Source of the DNA: Alviniconcha marisindica
Lineage: Eukaryota > Mollusca > Gastropoda > Provannidae
Direction: 5' to 3'
Length of the DNA stretch: 64,000 nt
Assembly: GCA_018857735.1 (NCBI GenBank)
Contig: JABMCL010000313.1
Span: 95,001-159,000 of the forward strand
Both the position numbers and the translations under genes were made by a program. The notes under the pieces are model-generated. The model made no database searches, had not been told where the DNA came from, and saw only the letters and a program-made list of their open reading frames with translations. Shown piece after piece: positions 1-64,000 of this stretch (position 1 is its first letter; each line of letters starts with the position of its first letter).

Positions 1-214
1 TCTGACCCTCCGTCAGGGCTGGGGAGTGCACGGGTCGAGTCTCCTCACCCTGCTCACCCCCTGTCGCCTGTATAGAAATCGGGTGGGGTGTCTAGGGTGG
101 GAGCCAGTTGGGGTGGCTAGGTTGCACCTTCATTCAATGCCGCCATGGAAGTGCATGTGTCTGGGATTGAGTGATGGCGCAGTGGGCAAGTCTTGATTCT
201 GGCTGAACTGGAGA

Positions 215-330
215 ACATCAACAAAGGGAGTTAACTGGCGCTCCGGAAAGACGTCACACGAACTCAACAACAAAGACCTGAGTCACCTTCGGTAACGGCC
301 ACTCGGCATGCGAGCAAAAGCAAGGTATAA
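215..330 (+). repeat. Dispersed repeat R1, copy 1
   Basis: The segment around AAAGGGAGTTAACTGGCGCT, then AAGACGTCACACGAAC and AACAACAAAGACCTGA, up to AGCAAAAGCAAGGTATAA recurs at 11736-11845 and, more diverged, at about 14440-14568. All three have the same order and orientation. No ends or coding capacity are visible. Confidence 0.6.
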
Positions 331-610
331 ACCCTGGGTGGACGCACTTCATGTTTACGTGCGTGCTTGGACTCTGTTGCTTCCACAGTCTTATTAGCAC
401 TCAACCCTTTCGGAGAGTGCTGACAGCGTTGGTGGACAACTGTTCGGAGATAAAGAGTGCCCCTTCAGTGGCGTAACCAGTTCTGGCAGAGTTCGGAGGA
501 AGGGCCGGAAGCGATGCTCGGAGAGTGTGCTGTTCTTGTTCAATGCTGATCATCCACTTGCCAGCCTGTGCGAGTTGCGTCGGGGCACGCAACAATTACC
601 ACTATTTTTA

Positions 611-1014
611 AATAGACGATCTTCGGAAATCCAGGGGACTGCACTCCGTAAGAGCCTTCGGGCATGGACCTGTATATTTAGGTCCATGCCTGCGGGTGTA
701 GCGCAGAGTAGGCACGCTTTTGTTGGGGGTACAGTGAGCACGTGGGGAAGATGACGGATACCCGTAAACAAAAGGCAGAAAAGGCATCAAAAATGCCGAT
801 CAAACACTCATGCTCCGGGGAACGTGCAGATCGGATAGTGGGTTCCCCCAGCTGGTAGTCTAGTATAAATTATAATAGGTCCATGCCTGAAGATTTCAAA
901 GTGTCGCAGATCGGCTCTTCTCCGCTGCCACCTCCATTCAGGGGACTTCACTCTCCGGAGTAAGAAAACACTGTCAAATTATCTTCGCCTGTTATTTCCG
1001 GAAATCGTCTATTG
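611..1014. mobile_element. Inverted-repeat element (MITE-like)
   Basis: AATAGACGATCTTCGGAAAT at 611-630 is matched in inverted orientation by ATTTCCGGAAATCGTCTATT at 995-1014 (18 of 20 positions). Inside are a perfect hairpin at 661-690 and a second copy of AGGTCCATGCCTG near 876. Near 633-657 and 939-962 are similar 'CAGGGGACT..ACTC.CCG.AGTAAGA' motifs. No target duplication was found, so the outer limits are uncertain. Confidence 0.45.
661..690. repeat. Perfect 11-bp stem hairpin
   Basis: GGCATGGACCT, an 8-base spacer GTATATTT, then AGGTCCATGCC. The arms are exact reverse complements. Confidence 0.85.
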
Positions 1015-2112
1015 GCTTCTTTCAAGCTTCCACTATGCATCTACCATCAGTGTAAAAGCAGTCCAGTGCGCGCACCTCGTCCGGTCAATGGTTCACAGCA
1101 GAATCAGAGTGACGTCACTCGTGACGAACAAAGCAGACCTTTTGGGACCATTCTGCACCAAGGCAAACATCCACGGAATGACACATTCTACAGTAATTTT
1201 CCCGATCATCTGTGTGATAATAGGTCTGGTTTTGAATATAATTATTGTGGCGCACGTTGATTCCGCTCGGTAAACTTACTAGACAGAACAAAACAGCTTT
1301 ATTCAGTCACGACTTGTATCAAAATCTTGTCTTCGTTTTCCATACCTACTACTTTTTATTTAATAATTATGTACTATCTGCTGAGAATTCAGACCTGCGA
1401 AAGATCTGTTTCACGCCTGCGCCTGGGATTAATTAGTGTGTAATATAGTTTTCTCTACTAGAGTCCGGAATTCTGTCAACCTCATTTCTATCTTCTCAGT
1501 TCATCAAACTTCAATTACCCCCCCCCCCCCAAATGCGCGGGCCGGGAACAGTGAGCCAAACTTTCAGTCTTTTCTTCCATCTCAGAGAGGCGGCCTCAAC
1601 TGCCCTTCTTCTCCCAGTCCGCGTATCGTTTTTGTGGTGTGTTTTTTGTGTGTGTTTTTGGAAGTGTGCTGTGGCCGAGATGCTGAAAGAATGAACTGGC
1701 GATGTTTTTTGATGTTGATTTTTTTTTTCCCCTCCTTAAAACCGGTGATTTTTTCTTTTCTTTTCTTACAAACAACAAAAAACTTTTTATACGGGGACAA
1801 CCTGACGTAAAACAAGTCAAACCAGACGAGACGGGTAGTGGTTGGCAGCTTGCCAAGTCATGTAAATATGTTCAAGAGTTTTATCAATGAACAACTCCGG
1901 TGGCAAACAAACGAAAACACCCCGCCACCCTTAATAAGGTCAAGGTGATGTCAGGTCAGGTTTCATTCAATTTTAGTGCTATCTCTCACGCACGCACGCG
2001 CGCGCGCGCGCAAACACACACACACACACACACACGTACACACCATAGACAAATACCACTACCATTTGAGAACAGTAAACTCAAACGATAAGGCACCATA
2101 ATTAAATATAAT

Positions 2113-2118
2113 TTTATT
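2113..2118 (-). terminator. Candidate polyadenylation signal of SLD5
   Basis: The plus strand reads TTTATT, which is AATAAA on the minus strand, about 640 bases downstream of the SLD5 stop. It sits in an A/T-rich stretch. A second AATAAA lies on the same strand at 2177-2172. Which is used cannot be told from sequence. Confidence 0.4.
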
Positions 2119-2448
2119 TCAGAGCGTGCAAACATGAGCTTCCAGTTCCATTCAGAAAGGAACTGACAACCTTTATTCCTGCAGGCTTAGACAGTCTGAT
2201 TTACAACGCAAAAGGCTATCGTTATAGGGTGAAAACACAAGCTGTCCTTTGACACGGGCTGGCTATCATTTTCGACAGTCCTTGACATTAAACCATCATT
2301 CATAAAAGGCAGCAACATGTGTCGAAAGAAGAACTCCTTTGATTTTGCACAAAATTGTAATCTGTGTACGCTATACTACGCTTAATTTTGATACTGGGTG
2401 TAACATCTATGTTAATACCGGTATATAATCATCAACAGTTCTTCAAAA

Positions 2449-2545
2449 GTTGCTTTGCGCCCACAGAGACAGCACGGACTATTACGGACGGGTGTAGGGC
2501 CCAGGACGTTCACTTCGACTTCCACACATCTGAGCTCTGATCATC
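2449..2545 (+). mobile_element. Short SINE-like element, diverged copy
   Basis: Reads TTGCTTTGCGCCCACAGAGA, then a GGACGGG segment, GCCCAGGACGTTCACTTCGA and ends near TGAGCTCTGA. It matches the element flanked by a target duplication at 12639-12734, and copies near 6752-6846 and 19832-19917. Confidence 0.6.
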
Positions 2546-2687
2546 AACAGATTGTTCACTCCCTATTTTTCCCACAGCAATTTGTAAATGTAATGGTAGC
2601 TATACAACTAATTTTGATCAGCTGTATTTGAAAAAAAAGGTTCGCTCACGATTCTCGACAGTTAAGTTTGTTTCGCTCAATTCTCTG

Positions 2688-2690
<3 letters not shown>

Positions 2691-2750
<60 letters not shown>
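2691..2750. repeat. (CA)30 microsatellite in SLD5 3' UTR
   Basis: Thirty uninterrupted CA units on the plus strand. In the SLD5 transcript this reads as (TG)30 beginning 3 bases after the TAG stop, so it should be the first part of the 3' UTR. Confidence 0.95.
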
Positions 2751-30792
<28,042 letters not shown>

Positions 30793-31332
30793 ATTTTGTG
30801 TTTTCAAAAAAAACAGTTCGGGGCAGAAAATAGAAATACACGACTGTTGTCAATGAAACTTTCCCGCGGTGTTATTTTAAATTATGGATCGCTACACGAG
30901 AGCTTTATTCAAACTATTACTTCTGATTGAGGCCTACTTCACATTTATGCAGTTTACTTGTTACTTGTTTCAGATATCTTGACTACAGCGAGGTTTAGTA
31001 TTCTGGTCCCACTTTTTTGTTCTTTTTTTCTCCCTTCTCTTCTTCTTGTTTTCATTCGTGTTTTTGTTGGTAGCGGGGAACACGGAAAGGACCGACCACG
31101 AGAGGTCGTAAGCAAGGTGTAAACACGGAACGATACTGATGAATGTTCAAATGTTACGTACACGAGTGAACCGCCTTTTGCTATTCACTGTTTGGACGCA
31201 ACAGATTTGACTGTATGGTATTTTACTCTTTTTCTCTTTGTTTTTCTTTTTTCTTTTATATTTTGAACAACAAAAACACAAATATCCAAGTATCGTTCAC
31301 TACGAGACAGTGCGAGGTGGTAGCAGGGAAAT
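30793..31332. promoter_or_regulatory. Divergent promoter between SLD5 and TNKS
   Basis: The two start codons face away from each other with 540 bp between. The segment keeps many CpGs (for instance ACACGGAAAGGACCGACCAC and GTTACGTACACGAGTG) while both gene bodies are CpG-poor, as expected for an unmethylated shared promoter. No TATA box is evident. Part of it must be 5' UTR of each gene; the transcription starts cannot be placed. Confidence 0.7.
30860..30867. promoter_or_regulatory. E2F-type site near SLD5 start
   Basis: TTTCCCGC fits the E2F consensus TTTSSCGC exactly, 68 bp upstream of the SLD5 ATG. SLD5 acts in S phase, and many replication genes are E2F targets, so the site is plausible. 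An 8-base match can also occur by chance. Confidence 0.45.
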
Positions 31333-55591
<24,259 letters not shown>

Positions 55592-58500
55592 GGATGTATA
55601 GAACGGGCCGAACTGACTGTGTTATTTATTTATTTATTTATTGAAAGACCCATATCCTGTCCTGCATGCTCATGAAATACTTCCAGATTAATATTTTCTC
55701 CAGCTTTTTGGATTCAGATATCATTGTATGTCCACATTGTGGATTCTTTAGACTTTTCTTTCTTGAGGTCATGACAAAAAGCTTCATTGTTCTGCAGCCA
55801 CAACCACCTCTCTTCCTTCATTTCCTGACCAATGAATTGTAAAATACTGGAAGTAAAAAACAATACATGTGAACAATTTTGACCGAGGGACTATTACTTG
55901 CCTTGGGCATGCACTAAAGAAAATGATTTTTGAATTCTGAAAGTGCAAATATTACACCTGTCCTCAAACTGGAAGATGGCAATTCAAGCTTAGTTTGCTT
56001 GCCTGTTATGAGTTGGTATTTACTGAAGGACAAATTGTCTCCCCATGGACGTTACTGCTGCTTTCATATGCAGACTACAAAATCATGGACTTGTTTGCAT
56101 TGAGAATAAAACCCACTACAGGCAAATATGCTTAAGTCAAACGTGCTGGGGAAATTATGTTTTCTTCGAATTATCTTTTATTTGACTGACCTGTCAACAA
56201 AAGTCGGGATTGGCAGTAAGTACTTTCATCTCAGTGGTTTAAAAAAAAATCGTTTTTTTTTTCTTTCCTACTTTGCAATGGAAGCTAATGGATCTTGGCA
56301 CAGATGATAATTGCATCTTTTATTGACCAGTAGCTCTTGACGCAGTCTTTGGGGAAGTCAAGCTTCAGTTTTTGGTTTCTTCAAACACTTTGTTTTCCTT
56401 TCCAAAGCTACATTGTCAGTAATACTAATGCAGTTATGGTGTCTGCGCTGCGTGTTTGCAGCTTTCCTTTGCTCTCTTTCCACTCTCTGTTAATGTCAGC
56501 GTGTGTGTGGATGTGTGCATGCATGTGTGTGTGGGTGCAAGCATGCATTTGATTGTCTCCATGAAGTTTGTGATTGTGTGAGTCTCTTTTAATGCCAGAC
56601 ATGTTTTCCTTCCTTCTAAGTTGCAGCTTACACCCTTGGATGCGCACAGTCAGATTACAGATGACAAGTTGGCATTTATTTTGTACCAGTTTTGAACAGT
56701 GGAAAAATTAAGTAAAGAAGTCATTAAATTAGCACACAACTTACTATGGAGCTGTAGGCATTTAAAAAGAAACAACCAGGATATGAAAATGGACTGAGTA
56801 ATGACATAGTTGAAAGACATACATGCCAGCTTCATGTGCTCAGTGATATAGTTGAAAGACATGCATGCCAGCTTCATGTGACACGTAGCAAGTTTTCTTT
56901 CTTTTATTGCTCAGTGACTTCCGTTCGCAATTTAAGCTTGTCCAGTTGGACAAAGAAATAACATATCCACTTGTGTTGTGCACAAAATAGTCTAAAATAT
57001 AACAAAGAAAGGTTTGGTGTGTTAAAGTTGGATATGTTATGGGTTGACTCCAATTTTTAATGCATAGTTTATATCTTGTAAATGAAACAGCTTGGGAAAG
57101 CAAAAAATCCAGATAGTTTTGATGAGTGGATCATTTGTATGCATTTAAATGGGAAGAAACAGTATTTGCTACATGGTGGACAGTCATTGACAGTTTTTCT
57201 TTTTTTGACATCTCTTACATTAAACTTAAAACAGAATTAAAAAACAACAACGAAATGAAAATGAAAACCACAAAACCAAAGTCAGTCTACTTTTGATTAA
57301 AAAAATGATGTGGCAGTTTATGCTGGATGCAGTTTTAACTACCAGGAACTGACTTCAGTGAGGAAGTCAGAGCACAAGAATTGCTTGTTAAACATGCTAA
57401 CAAAGTAGCTCTTTTCCTCACTAAAGATAGACTTCAAATGCTTGGTTTCAACTTATCCAAGTGTGGGAAGGGGAAAACACGTTTGACTTGGCCAAAGTTC
57501 AACTTGACTGTTTTTGGCTCCCCTGTTGTAAATTGGTCATACGAAATGCAGCTTTGATCGGGAAATCAGAAAAGCTTTGATTTACACGAAATTTGACTTC
57601 AGTGTTGTTGACTTAAGCATTTTCGACTGTATGTGCATGGCGGAAGCCCTCTTAAAAAATGACTGCAAATGGTGGAAAAAGAGGGGTGGTTCTTAGCGAG
57701 TAGTTCATTTACACAAGCTTTTTAGGATGATGGTCTTTTATTTAGGGATCCCACTTTACAAGTAATGTGTACATGATATGATATGAGTACAGGTATTGTG
57801 TACATTACTTCACAGCGCAAATTGAAAATGCATCATCTGGGTTCATATATCTGTCCAATCTCGTTCTACGTCATGCATGCAGGAAGTGTCACTGATAAAA
57901 ACAAATGCTTTTATGGCTGTGAAATTGTTGATTACAGTTGAAATGGCCCTAGTGAAATGTTTGGTGTATGGAAGAACTTTTTTGTTCTTGGTACAATTGC
58001 AACTGATGACATTTTTGGTGTATGGAAGAGCTGCTTTGTTCTTGGCAAGTCTAAGAATATATATTTTAAACATGGAAGGATTTTTGTTTAAAACACAGAC
58101 TAAATGTAAATTGTTCAATAATTATGTTAACCTGTTGATAGTATAATGTGTGGCTAGGTTCTATAAAAATGTTGTACAATGATTTGGAGTGGTGTGAAGT
58201 ATTTATGATGTATTTTGTTCTCAACATTTATGCAAGTACAATATTGCGAGAAAGGATCTGGTTTGGTGTGACGTGTGTTGGCAGTGCCAGCTTTTTATTA
58301 TTTTATTTTTGTAATGGAGCTGTCAAAAGAATTTGATAGACAAAAATTATGAATTTTTATTACTAAAAACTGAAAACACAAGAAAGATTGCAGTAATTAA
58401 GAACACCTGGAAGATGTGCAGCAATATGATGTATAATGCAGCAGTATGATGTCTAATGGTATTGCTTTAGCTGTAGACTTGATGGACAAGCCTCTGCACT

Positions 58501-60240
58501 GTAGCCTCATTTCATCTAGGGTTTAGTAGCAGCATGAAGAAGATCTTGTGCAGAATGTGTTCCTGCCAGGTATATTCAAACTACATTTCCTAGACTGCAA
58601 CTGCTTTTAACTCGCTAAGAATATCAACTTACACAATCTCCCACACAGAGAAGTCTAGACTTGTTGCAAATTGATGAACTTACATGCCAGCTCAAAAAAG
58701 AATGCATGATTTTATCGTCTAGAGGAGTTCTTTCTTTAAAAGGGGGGAAACAGCTCACCATACTGTTACGGAATCTGTGTGTGGGCTAAACTGATGGGTG
58801 GGCTGATCATCACGGCTGTGACAGGTACAGAGAGTATCAACCCATCTTCAAATTGTATGGCTCAGCTGAGCTTGTGTGCTCATTTGAAAAATTATTTCAG
58901 TTGAAGGTCAAAGCATGTTTTGTGTGTGTGTAGTTTTTTGTGTGTGTGTGTGTGGGGGGTTAGCACAGTTGTGGTACTGAGTGCGACAATTTCCCAGTCA
59001 TTAAGTGCAATGTTTATGTTGGCAAGAACTTGAGGACTGGTTAGGGTCAGTTGTACATAATGGTGTGACTCTCTGCTTGTGCATTTCTTTTGGGCCGGTT
59101 TTTGGTATACTTCTGGCTTTTTTTCTGTTTTCTTGCAGGTGTCTGTTTCTGTGTAAAAAAAAAAAAAAAAAAAGGGGGGGGGGGGGAGGACTAAATGAAA
59201 TGGGCAGAAAGGGAATGAAACCTGGTGCCAGTGTGTTTGTTTCTGTATGTTAGAGAGGGAGAGAGTGTAAAGTGAAAGAAAATCGGCATCACATGATCTG
59301 AAACAGTGAAAGCACAGGCACAATTATATGCAGTTATTTTTATGGGCATATGAAATATTCATGCTGATGGCTGAAACCAAGCTGACAGATCACCTACTGT
59401 TCCTTTGCACCTGCCTGTTTTGGGAAACGACCCAGTGTGCAGGACACAGTCATTTCTCCATGATAGTGTACAGCACAGTTATCCAGAGTGCACCACGTTG
59501 CCATCTTTCCACCTACATTGCACCCACACAGTTGTATTTAAACACCACTGCACCTTCTATGAAAATCTGTGAACATGCTCTTTCTGACAAATAGGGTGAT
59601 AAAGTTCAAGGACAGGGTCTCCCACCAGAGAAGATGTTCACATTACAGTAACATTTTGAAAACGACTTGTGACTGCCACTACACTAGAGAACAGCCTGGG
59701 TGTCATTACTATCAACATTTCATGTGCTACAAAGTCTTTCAGCAATGGGACATCCTTCTGGCCATATCAAAGGCTAAAGATGGTAAATGAAGAGTGAGAG
59801 AACAAAATAAACTTTTGGCTGCCCTTGAAAAAGTGCTGAAATTGTATCATAAAACTTGATTATTGCTGTTTCGGTTGAATGAATGTTTACTGTCTAATTT
59901 CTAGCATATCCCAGAATGCTTCCACACTATGCTAGAGGCTGATGGCAAAATGCTCAATGGCCTTACGAATATGAGTGCAGTACAACTATTCAGACATTGC
60001 AGTTTACAAGTGTCTGTAGTGTCTCCTAACCAGTTTGTTCTGTGCTGACAAAAATACTGATATTCATGGAGGATGCCCTGGGGCTGAGTACTGCATAGTT
60101 GTACATGATGTATCAGTCACAGCCCCCGTTCCTGTGTCGCTGTCCTGGTTCTTGATGTCTTGTTGGGTTTTCTGTGTCTGTATTGTGCCACATTTGATCT
60201 GCCAATGAATGAAACATTAAAAGTGTCATTGTAAACATTT
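55592..60240 (+). other. Candidate TNKS 3' UTR and downstream flank
   Basis: After the TGA stop there is no further gene. AATAAA signals occur at 56105-56110 and 59806-59811, with ATTAAA near 60216, so the 3' UTR could be about 0.5 kb or more than 4 kb. An A run followed by a G run lies at about 59156-59187. The short open frames match no known protein. Confidence 0.5.
56105..56110 (+). terminator. Candidate TNKS polyadenylation signal (proximal)
   Basis: AATAAA in the context GAGAATAAAACCC, 514 bases after the stop codon. It is the first such hexamer found after the stop. A distal one is at 59806. Confidence 0.4.
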
Positions 60241-60288
60241 CTGTGTGGACATGTGAGTGTGGGTGCAAGTATACATGTATATTTGACA

Positions 60289-60292
60289 CTGT

Positions 60293-60335
<43 letters not shown>

Positions 60336-60336
60336 T
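60289..60336. repeat. (GT)n-(GA)n microsatellite
   Basis: GT repeat followed by GA repeat. Confidence 0.9.
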
Positions 60337-60969
60337 TGTGTATGTAAGAAGTTATCTTCTAGTTCTGTCGTTATTACATGAATGATTCAAATGTACATTA
60401 CTTCAAACTAGTGCAGCACATGCCCTTCTCATAAGAGTATCAGACTAGAAATGTTAAATATAGTTAATTTAAACAAAAAACAAATTGTTCAACTAATAAA
60501 ATAACCCAAAAGTTGATTTGTAGTCGGTTGTGATGTTTGTTCAAAACACAAATGGTTATGAACAAATTACTTCCTCTAACAGAACACAAGACATTCATTT
60601 TCATTGAAAGATGCATGTGGGTATCAAAGCAACAAAGTTACTTTTTATGAAAACAATGGAAAAGTAGTTGATGTGTGTTTCATCAACATGATCAAACATT
60701 GTTTGAAAAAAGTCATTATCTATTTTTTATTGTGTGACAATTTTTCAGTATGTGTATAATAACTATTCATTACTTTCTGCTGAAATGGGCACAGGGCCTG
60801 GTTCTTCTGAATCATGAACTACTCTTGTGCAGACTTTGCCTTCATTTGTGCAGTATGCACCAAGGTCAATGTGCAAGTTAAAGATTCCGTGCTCACTTTT
60901 TCATAAGGCCTAAGGCTAGTGGCATGTAAACACACAGACAATACATGAAATAACATTAGCAGGATGATA

Positions 60970-61700
60970 CAGGGAATTTATAGAGCAATTTCAGTGATGG
61001 AAGGCACTTAACAACTTAACAAAACATTAAAAGTATGAATGCTTAAATAATGATGTAATAATACATTTACTGAAAGCATAATGAAATGTGCACACAGGAC
61101 CATGTACATGCACACATATAATGATGAAAAAGGGCACACTGATGTACAGCATCAAAAAGGACACTGAAAACTATTACTCGCCAAAATACAGTATAAAAAT
61201 GTGTTTTAAGGGGGAACCAAACCAAATATACATGGGGGCCCTATCAACTCGAATGTAATCAAAAAATATTATCTTTAAAGAAGTTTTTTACTCCATTTCT
61301 CATCCTGTTAAAAAATAAAAATAAATGCAGTTTCAGCTATGAAAACACAACCGTGAGTGCTGCCATTTTGTGTGATATAAACAAAACTGGAATAATAATA
61401 AAACAATGTACTCTTTTATGTGCCATTTGTCCAAACTGAAGCACATAGCCCATTACAAAGCAAAGAACCAAAGCACGGTCAAGACAATCTTATACACACA
61501 CCCAGTCAACAGACTAGCTTGAAGAGGTGAGATTTCAATGACGATTTGAAAGAGGTGAGTGTGTTTGATGATCTCACTTTGCAAGAGAGACTGTTCCAGA
61601 AAGATGGTGCAGCTTAAAAACATTCTCACCAAGCGAGTGTGTGCACATAGAGGGAAGACAAGGAATGGAAGTATCAGAAGAAGAGAACAGCTGGTGGGTT
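60970..61700. repeat. Probable dispersed repeat, non-coding
   Basis: GGAATTTATAGAGCAATTTC near 60974 and AGACTGTTCCAGAAAGATGG near 61590, with TTTGAAAGAGGTGAGTGTG between, resemble a repeat common in molluscan genomes as I remember it. This is recognition from memory without a search. Confidence 0.35.
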
Positions 61701-62549
61701 GGAATGTGTGACAAAAGTATTTATATTCTCATGGGCAAACCTTTTTGTGATCTTTATTAATTAATAAAAAGCAAATCAACATGGCTGCATCCTGAGGAGA
61801 TCAAATTCAAAGCAACAGAGTACTACTTCTTTTGCACAAATATTGCTAGAACATCAAAATGAAGCATGCAGATGAAAATATTTGCACATTGAAGATCTGT
61901 GGTAACAGCACTGGTAACTAGCTCCTAATGGAAGAAGTGAGCTCAGTTTAATTCATGATGGTATCGACAATCTCAGGAAAGTCCATTATATGCTCTCCAC
62001 CCTGTCTCATAACTTTCAAGCACTGGCTTGAAACAGCACCAATAATCATTTGATTGCCAATGACCCGTTCTCATCCTTTCTAGGAAGATCGTGAAGCACT
62101 TCCTTTTTCTATGCCTCTCTCCACCAGGTGATTGATCGCTGGATTTTCTGGCTTTGTGCATGCATACATATAAGGGTCTCAAGCTGCTAACAGTAAAAAT
62201 AATCTGATAAAAGCTGCTTGTGACAGTTGCTTTTTCAGCCAGTGGAGGTAATTTTTCTGGACTCTGGCATGTCTTAGGCAGTTCATTCGCAGGAGTCTTT
62301 GAGGTGGATGTCAACACTGACACGCCAATCTGGCCTGTATTAGTGTACAGCTAGATTTGGTGCAATTAACTGTTGTGTTTATTGAATCTGTGAGGATGAT
62401 TGCAAGCATGGGCTGACAGTCACTTCTTGTGGTAGTTGAGTGGAGAGCATGTTACTGTTCCTTCTTTCCCATAAGAACCGAGCCTCCTTGGGCATCTTTG
62501 TTGTGGCTTGGGTGCCACTTAAAAAAGAAAAAAAGAAAGAAAAAGGGTT

Positions 62550-63565
62550 AAATATATTTACAGGGAGCTGGGCATGAGGCTGTGGGAGTTAGCTGGACAC
62601 AGGTTGTGGAGGTTGCCGCCAAGCTGGTTCTGGGATGACTGGAGTGAAGTTACTGAGGTGATGGCAGTCAGATGATGGTTCCAGCCTATTATGGTGCAGG
62701 AAAGGAAGTTAAACAGGATAGGATGATTGGTGCGCTCCTGGTGTAGACACTGTGCTGCTCTTGTCCTGGGTTCTGCATGTTGGCAGAACCTGGTGAGGCT
62801 GATGTTGACCAACCAATTGCTGATCTGGTGCAGCATCTGGAGTCGGTTGCGGAGCCTGCGTTGTTCAAGGTTGTTCCATTTCAGACTGTCGAGCAGCAAT
62901 TGTATGGTACCAGGTGTCTTGTCTCTGAAGTTGTTGCAGGCATACCTTGCTGCTTGCTGCTGTACCTTTTCAAGCAGCTTGGTGTCTTTGTGCTTGTAGT
63001 TGTAGGGGTCCCAGACAGTTGATGCATACTCTAGCATAGGGCATACCATTGTGACGTAGGTGGCGGACCTGAACTTGATGGTGCAGTCTCTTAAGATCCT
63101 CCGGAGGAAGCCCACAGTCCTGTTTCCTTTGGCCGCCAGTCTCAGCATGGCCTGTCCAGGACTGAGAGGTCATCTGTGATTGTTACCCCTAGGTATTTGC
63201 GGCTGGAACTCACCACCACTAGCTGTTGTCCATGGAGATGGGAGGTCATCGGGAGTACGCTCTTTCGTTTGCTTGGTGAGATTCGGATGGCATTGCACTT
63301 GCTGGGGTTAATCTCTCCCAATCCTCAAAGCGCTGTAGGTCCTGTTGCATCAGTTCCTGGTCGTACTGGTTGCAGATTTTCCTGTAGAGAAAGCTGTCGT
63401 CTGTAAACAGTCTGACGTTGGAGGACGTGATCACATCAGGAAGGTCGTTGATCAGTAAGCAAGGAACGGAACAGGTCCTAAAACTGTACCTTGGAGTACA
63501 CCAGACAGGACCGGAGTCGGGGACGAGTGTGCGGCTTTCAGGACCACCTGCTGATCTGCTTTATT
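62550..63565 (-). pseudogene. 5'-truncated, frameshifted LINE reverse transcriptase
   Basis: Read on the minus strand from 63565 down, with frame changes: QQVVLKAAHSSPTPVLSGVL, QGTVLGPV, INDLPDVITSSNVRLFTDDS, FLYRKICNQYDQELMQQDLQ, NPSKCNAIRISPSKRKS, SSRKYLGVTITDDLSVLD, then an open frame at 63148-62558 with KGNRTVGFLRRILRDC, VCPMLEYASTVWDPYNYKHK and LEKVQQQAARYACNNF. This is the palm to C-terminal order of CR1/L2/Jockey-type reverse transcriptases. The usual F-A-D-D box reads F-T-D-D. At least three frameshifts or small deletions are present and the endonuclease part is missing. Confidence 0.85.
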
Positions 63566-64000
63566 TCTATTACAAATCTGGAGGCTGGGACCTTTTAGGG
63601 TGCACTAACTTTGCGAACGGTGGTGGTCGCTCAACATCGAAGCACTTTAAGCTTTAAAAAAGAAAGAAGGGTGGGTGGGGAAGGGGGAGGCTGCGGGGGC
63701 ACTTGAAGTCTACCAAAATTTCGAAATTCGATTTTATGAACTTGTTACAGGCGCAAACTTTGAACTCGATGGCATGAGATGGGGTTTGTTGAGTGTACAA
63801 AACAGTGTAGATCCGCTACGTGTATATTTAAATGTACCGTGTACGACTAGTTACACGAACTACACACCAACCGGACGTGTAACAATGAACACCCCCCGGA
63901 TTGTGAATATCCTAGACTGTAAAAATAGACGAAGATTAAACAATCAGTTCCTTGATTAAAATAAGATAACTTACGACATTTTTCAATTGGCGCGTACTCA
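63566..64000. other. Right-hand flank, no gene seen
   Basis: CpG content rises again here. One 94-codon open frame (63675-63959) has no recognisable similarity. Confidence 0.4.

Larger units (their letters stand above)
1..2090. other. Flank downstream of SLD5; no gene recognised
   Basis: No open frame here resembles a known protein. Besides the repeats listed separately there are a 12-base C run near 1519 and a mixed CG/CA microsatellite at about 1990-2034. CpG dinucleotides are frequent, unlike in the gene bodies to the right. Confidence 0.5.

Noticed and set aside
1012..1260. 82-codon frame at the left end
   Set aside because: No similarity, no start or splice support, and it overlaps an inverted-repeat element.

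Overview
This is a eukaryotic (animal) genomic window. Its two protein-coding genes are split into many exons and lie head-to-head. The rest is a dense mixture of microsatellites, minisatellites, tRNA-derived SINEs, small inverted-repeat DNA transposons (MITEs) and broken LINE reverse transcriptases. Long (CA)n and (GA)n runs, G/C homopolymers, gene bodies poor in CpG beside CpG-rich intergenic DNA, and the repeat types suggest a lophotrochozoan, most likely a gastropod or other mollusc. The species cannot be fixed from sequence alone.

Minus strand, 30792 down to 2754: GINS4/SLD5, a subunit of the GINS complex of the replicative CMG helicase. Seven exons join in frame to 224 codons. Exons 1-6 lie in 24275-30792. 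The last exon, carrying the conserved C-terminus, is at 2754-2850, beyond a 21.4 kb intron. That intron is full of repeats: a LINE remnant, SINEs, satellites, and a cluster of a CpG-containing palindrome.

Plus strand, 31333-55591: tankyrase (TNKS), a poly-ADP-ribosyltransferase. Twenty-eight exons join in frame to 1152 codons: five ankyrin repeat clusters (ARC1-5), a SAM domain and a PARP catalytic domain with the H-Y-E residues and the C-H-C-C zinc site. The two start codons are 540 bp apart. The shared, CpG-retaining promoter holds a perfect E2F-type site near SLD5.

Right of the tankyrase stop, 55592 to about 60.2 kb holds candidate 3' UTR and polyA signals. About 60.97-61.7 kb looks like a dispersed repeat, and 62.55-63.57 kb is a 5'-truncated, frameshifted LINE on the minus strand.

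The most unusual signal is in tankyrase intron 7. Its 5' splice site is the first unit of a 35-bp tandem array, and its 3' splice site is the last unit of a separate 39/43-bp array of 16 acceptor-like copies. Intron 10 shows a smaller version at its acceptor. Other points of note are a GC-AG intron, a change in CpG content inside the last SLD5 intron, and several MITEs and SINEs with readable target-site duplications. Exon joins were made by eye from splice consensus, reading frame and family resemblance; no RNA evidence was available.
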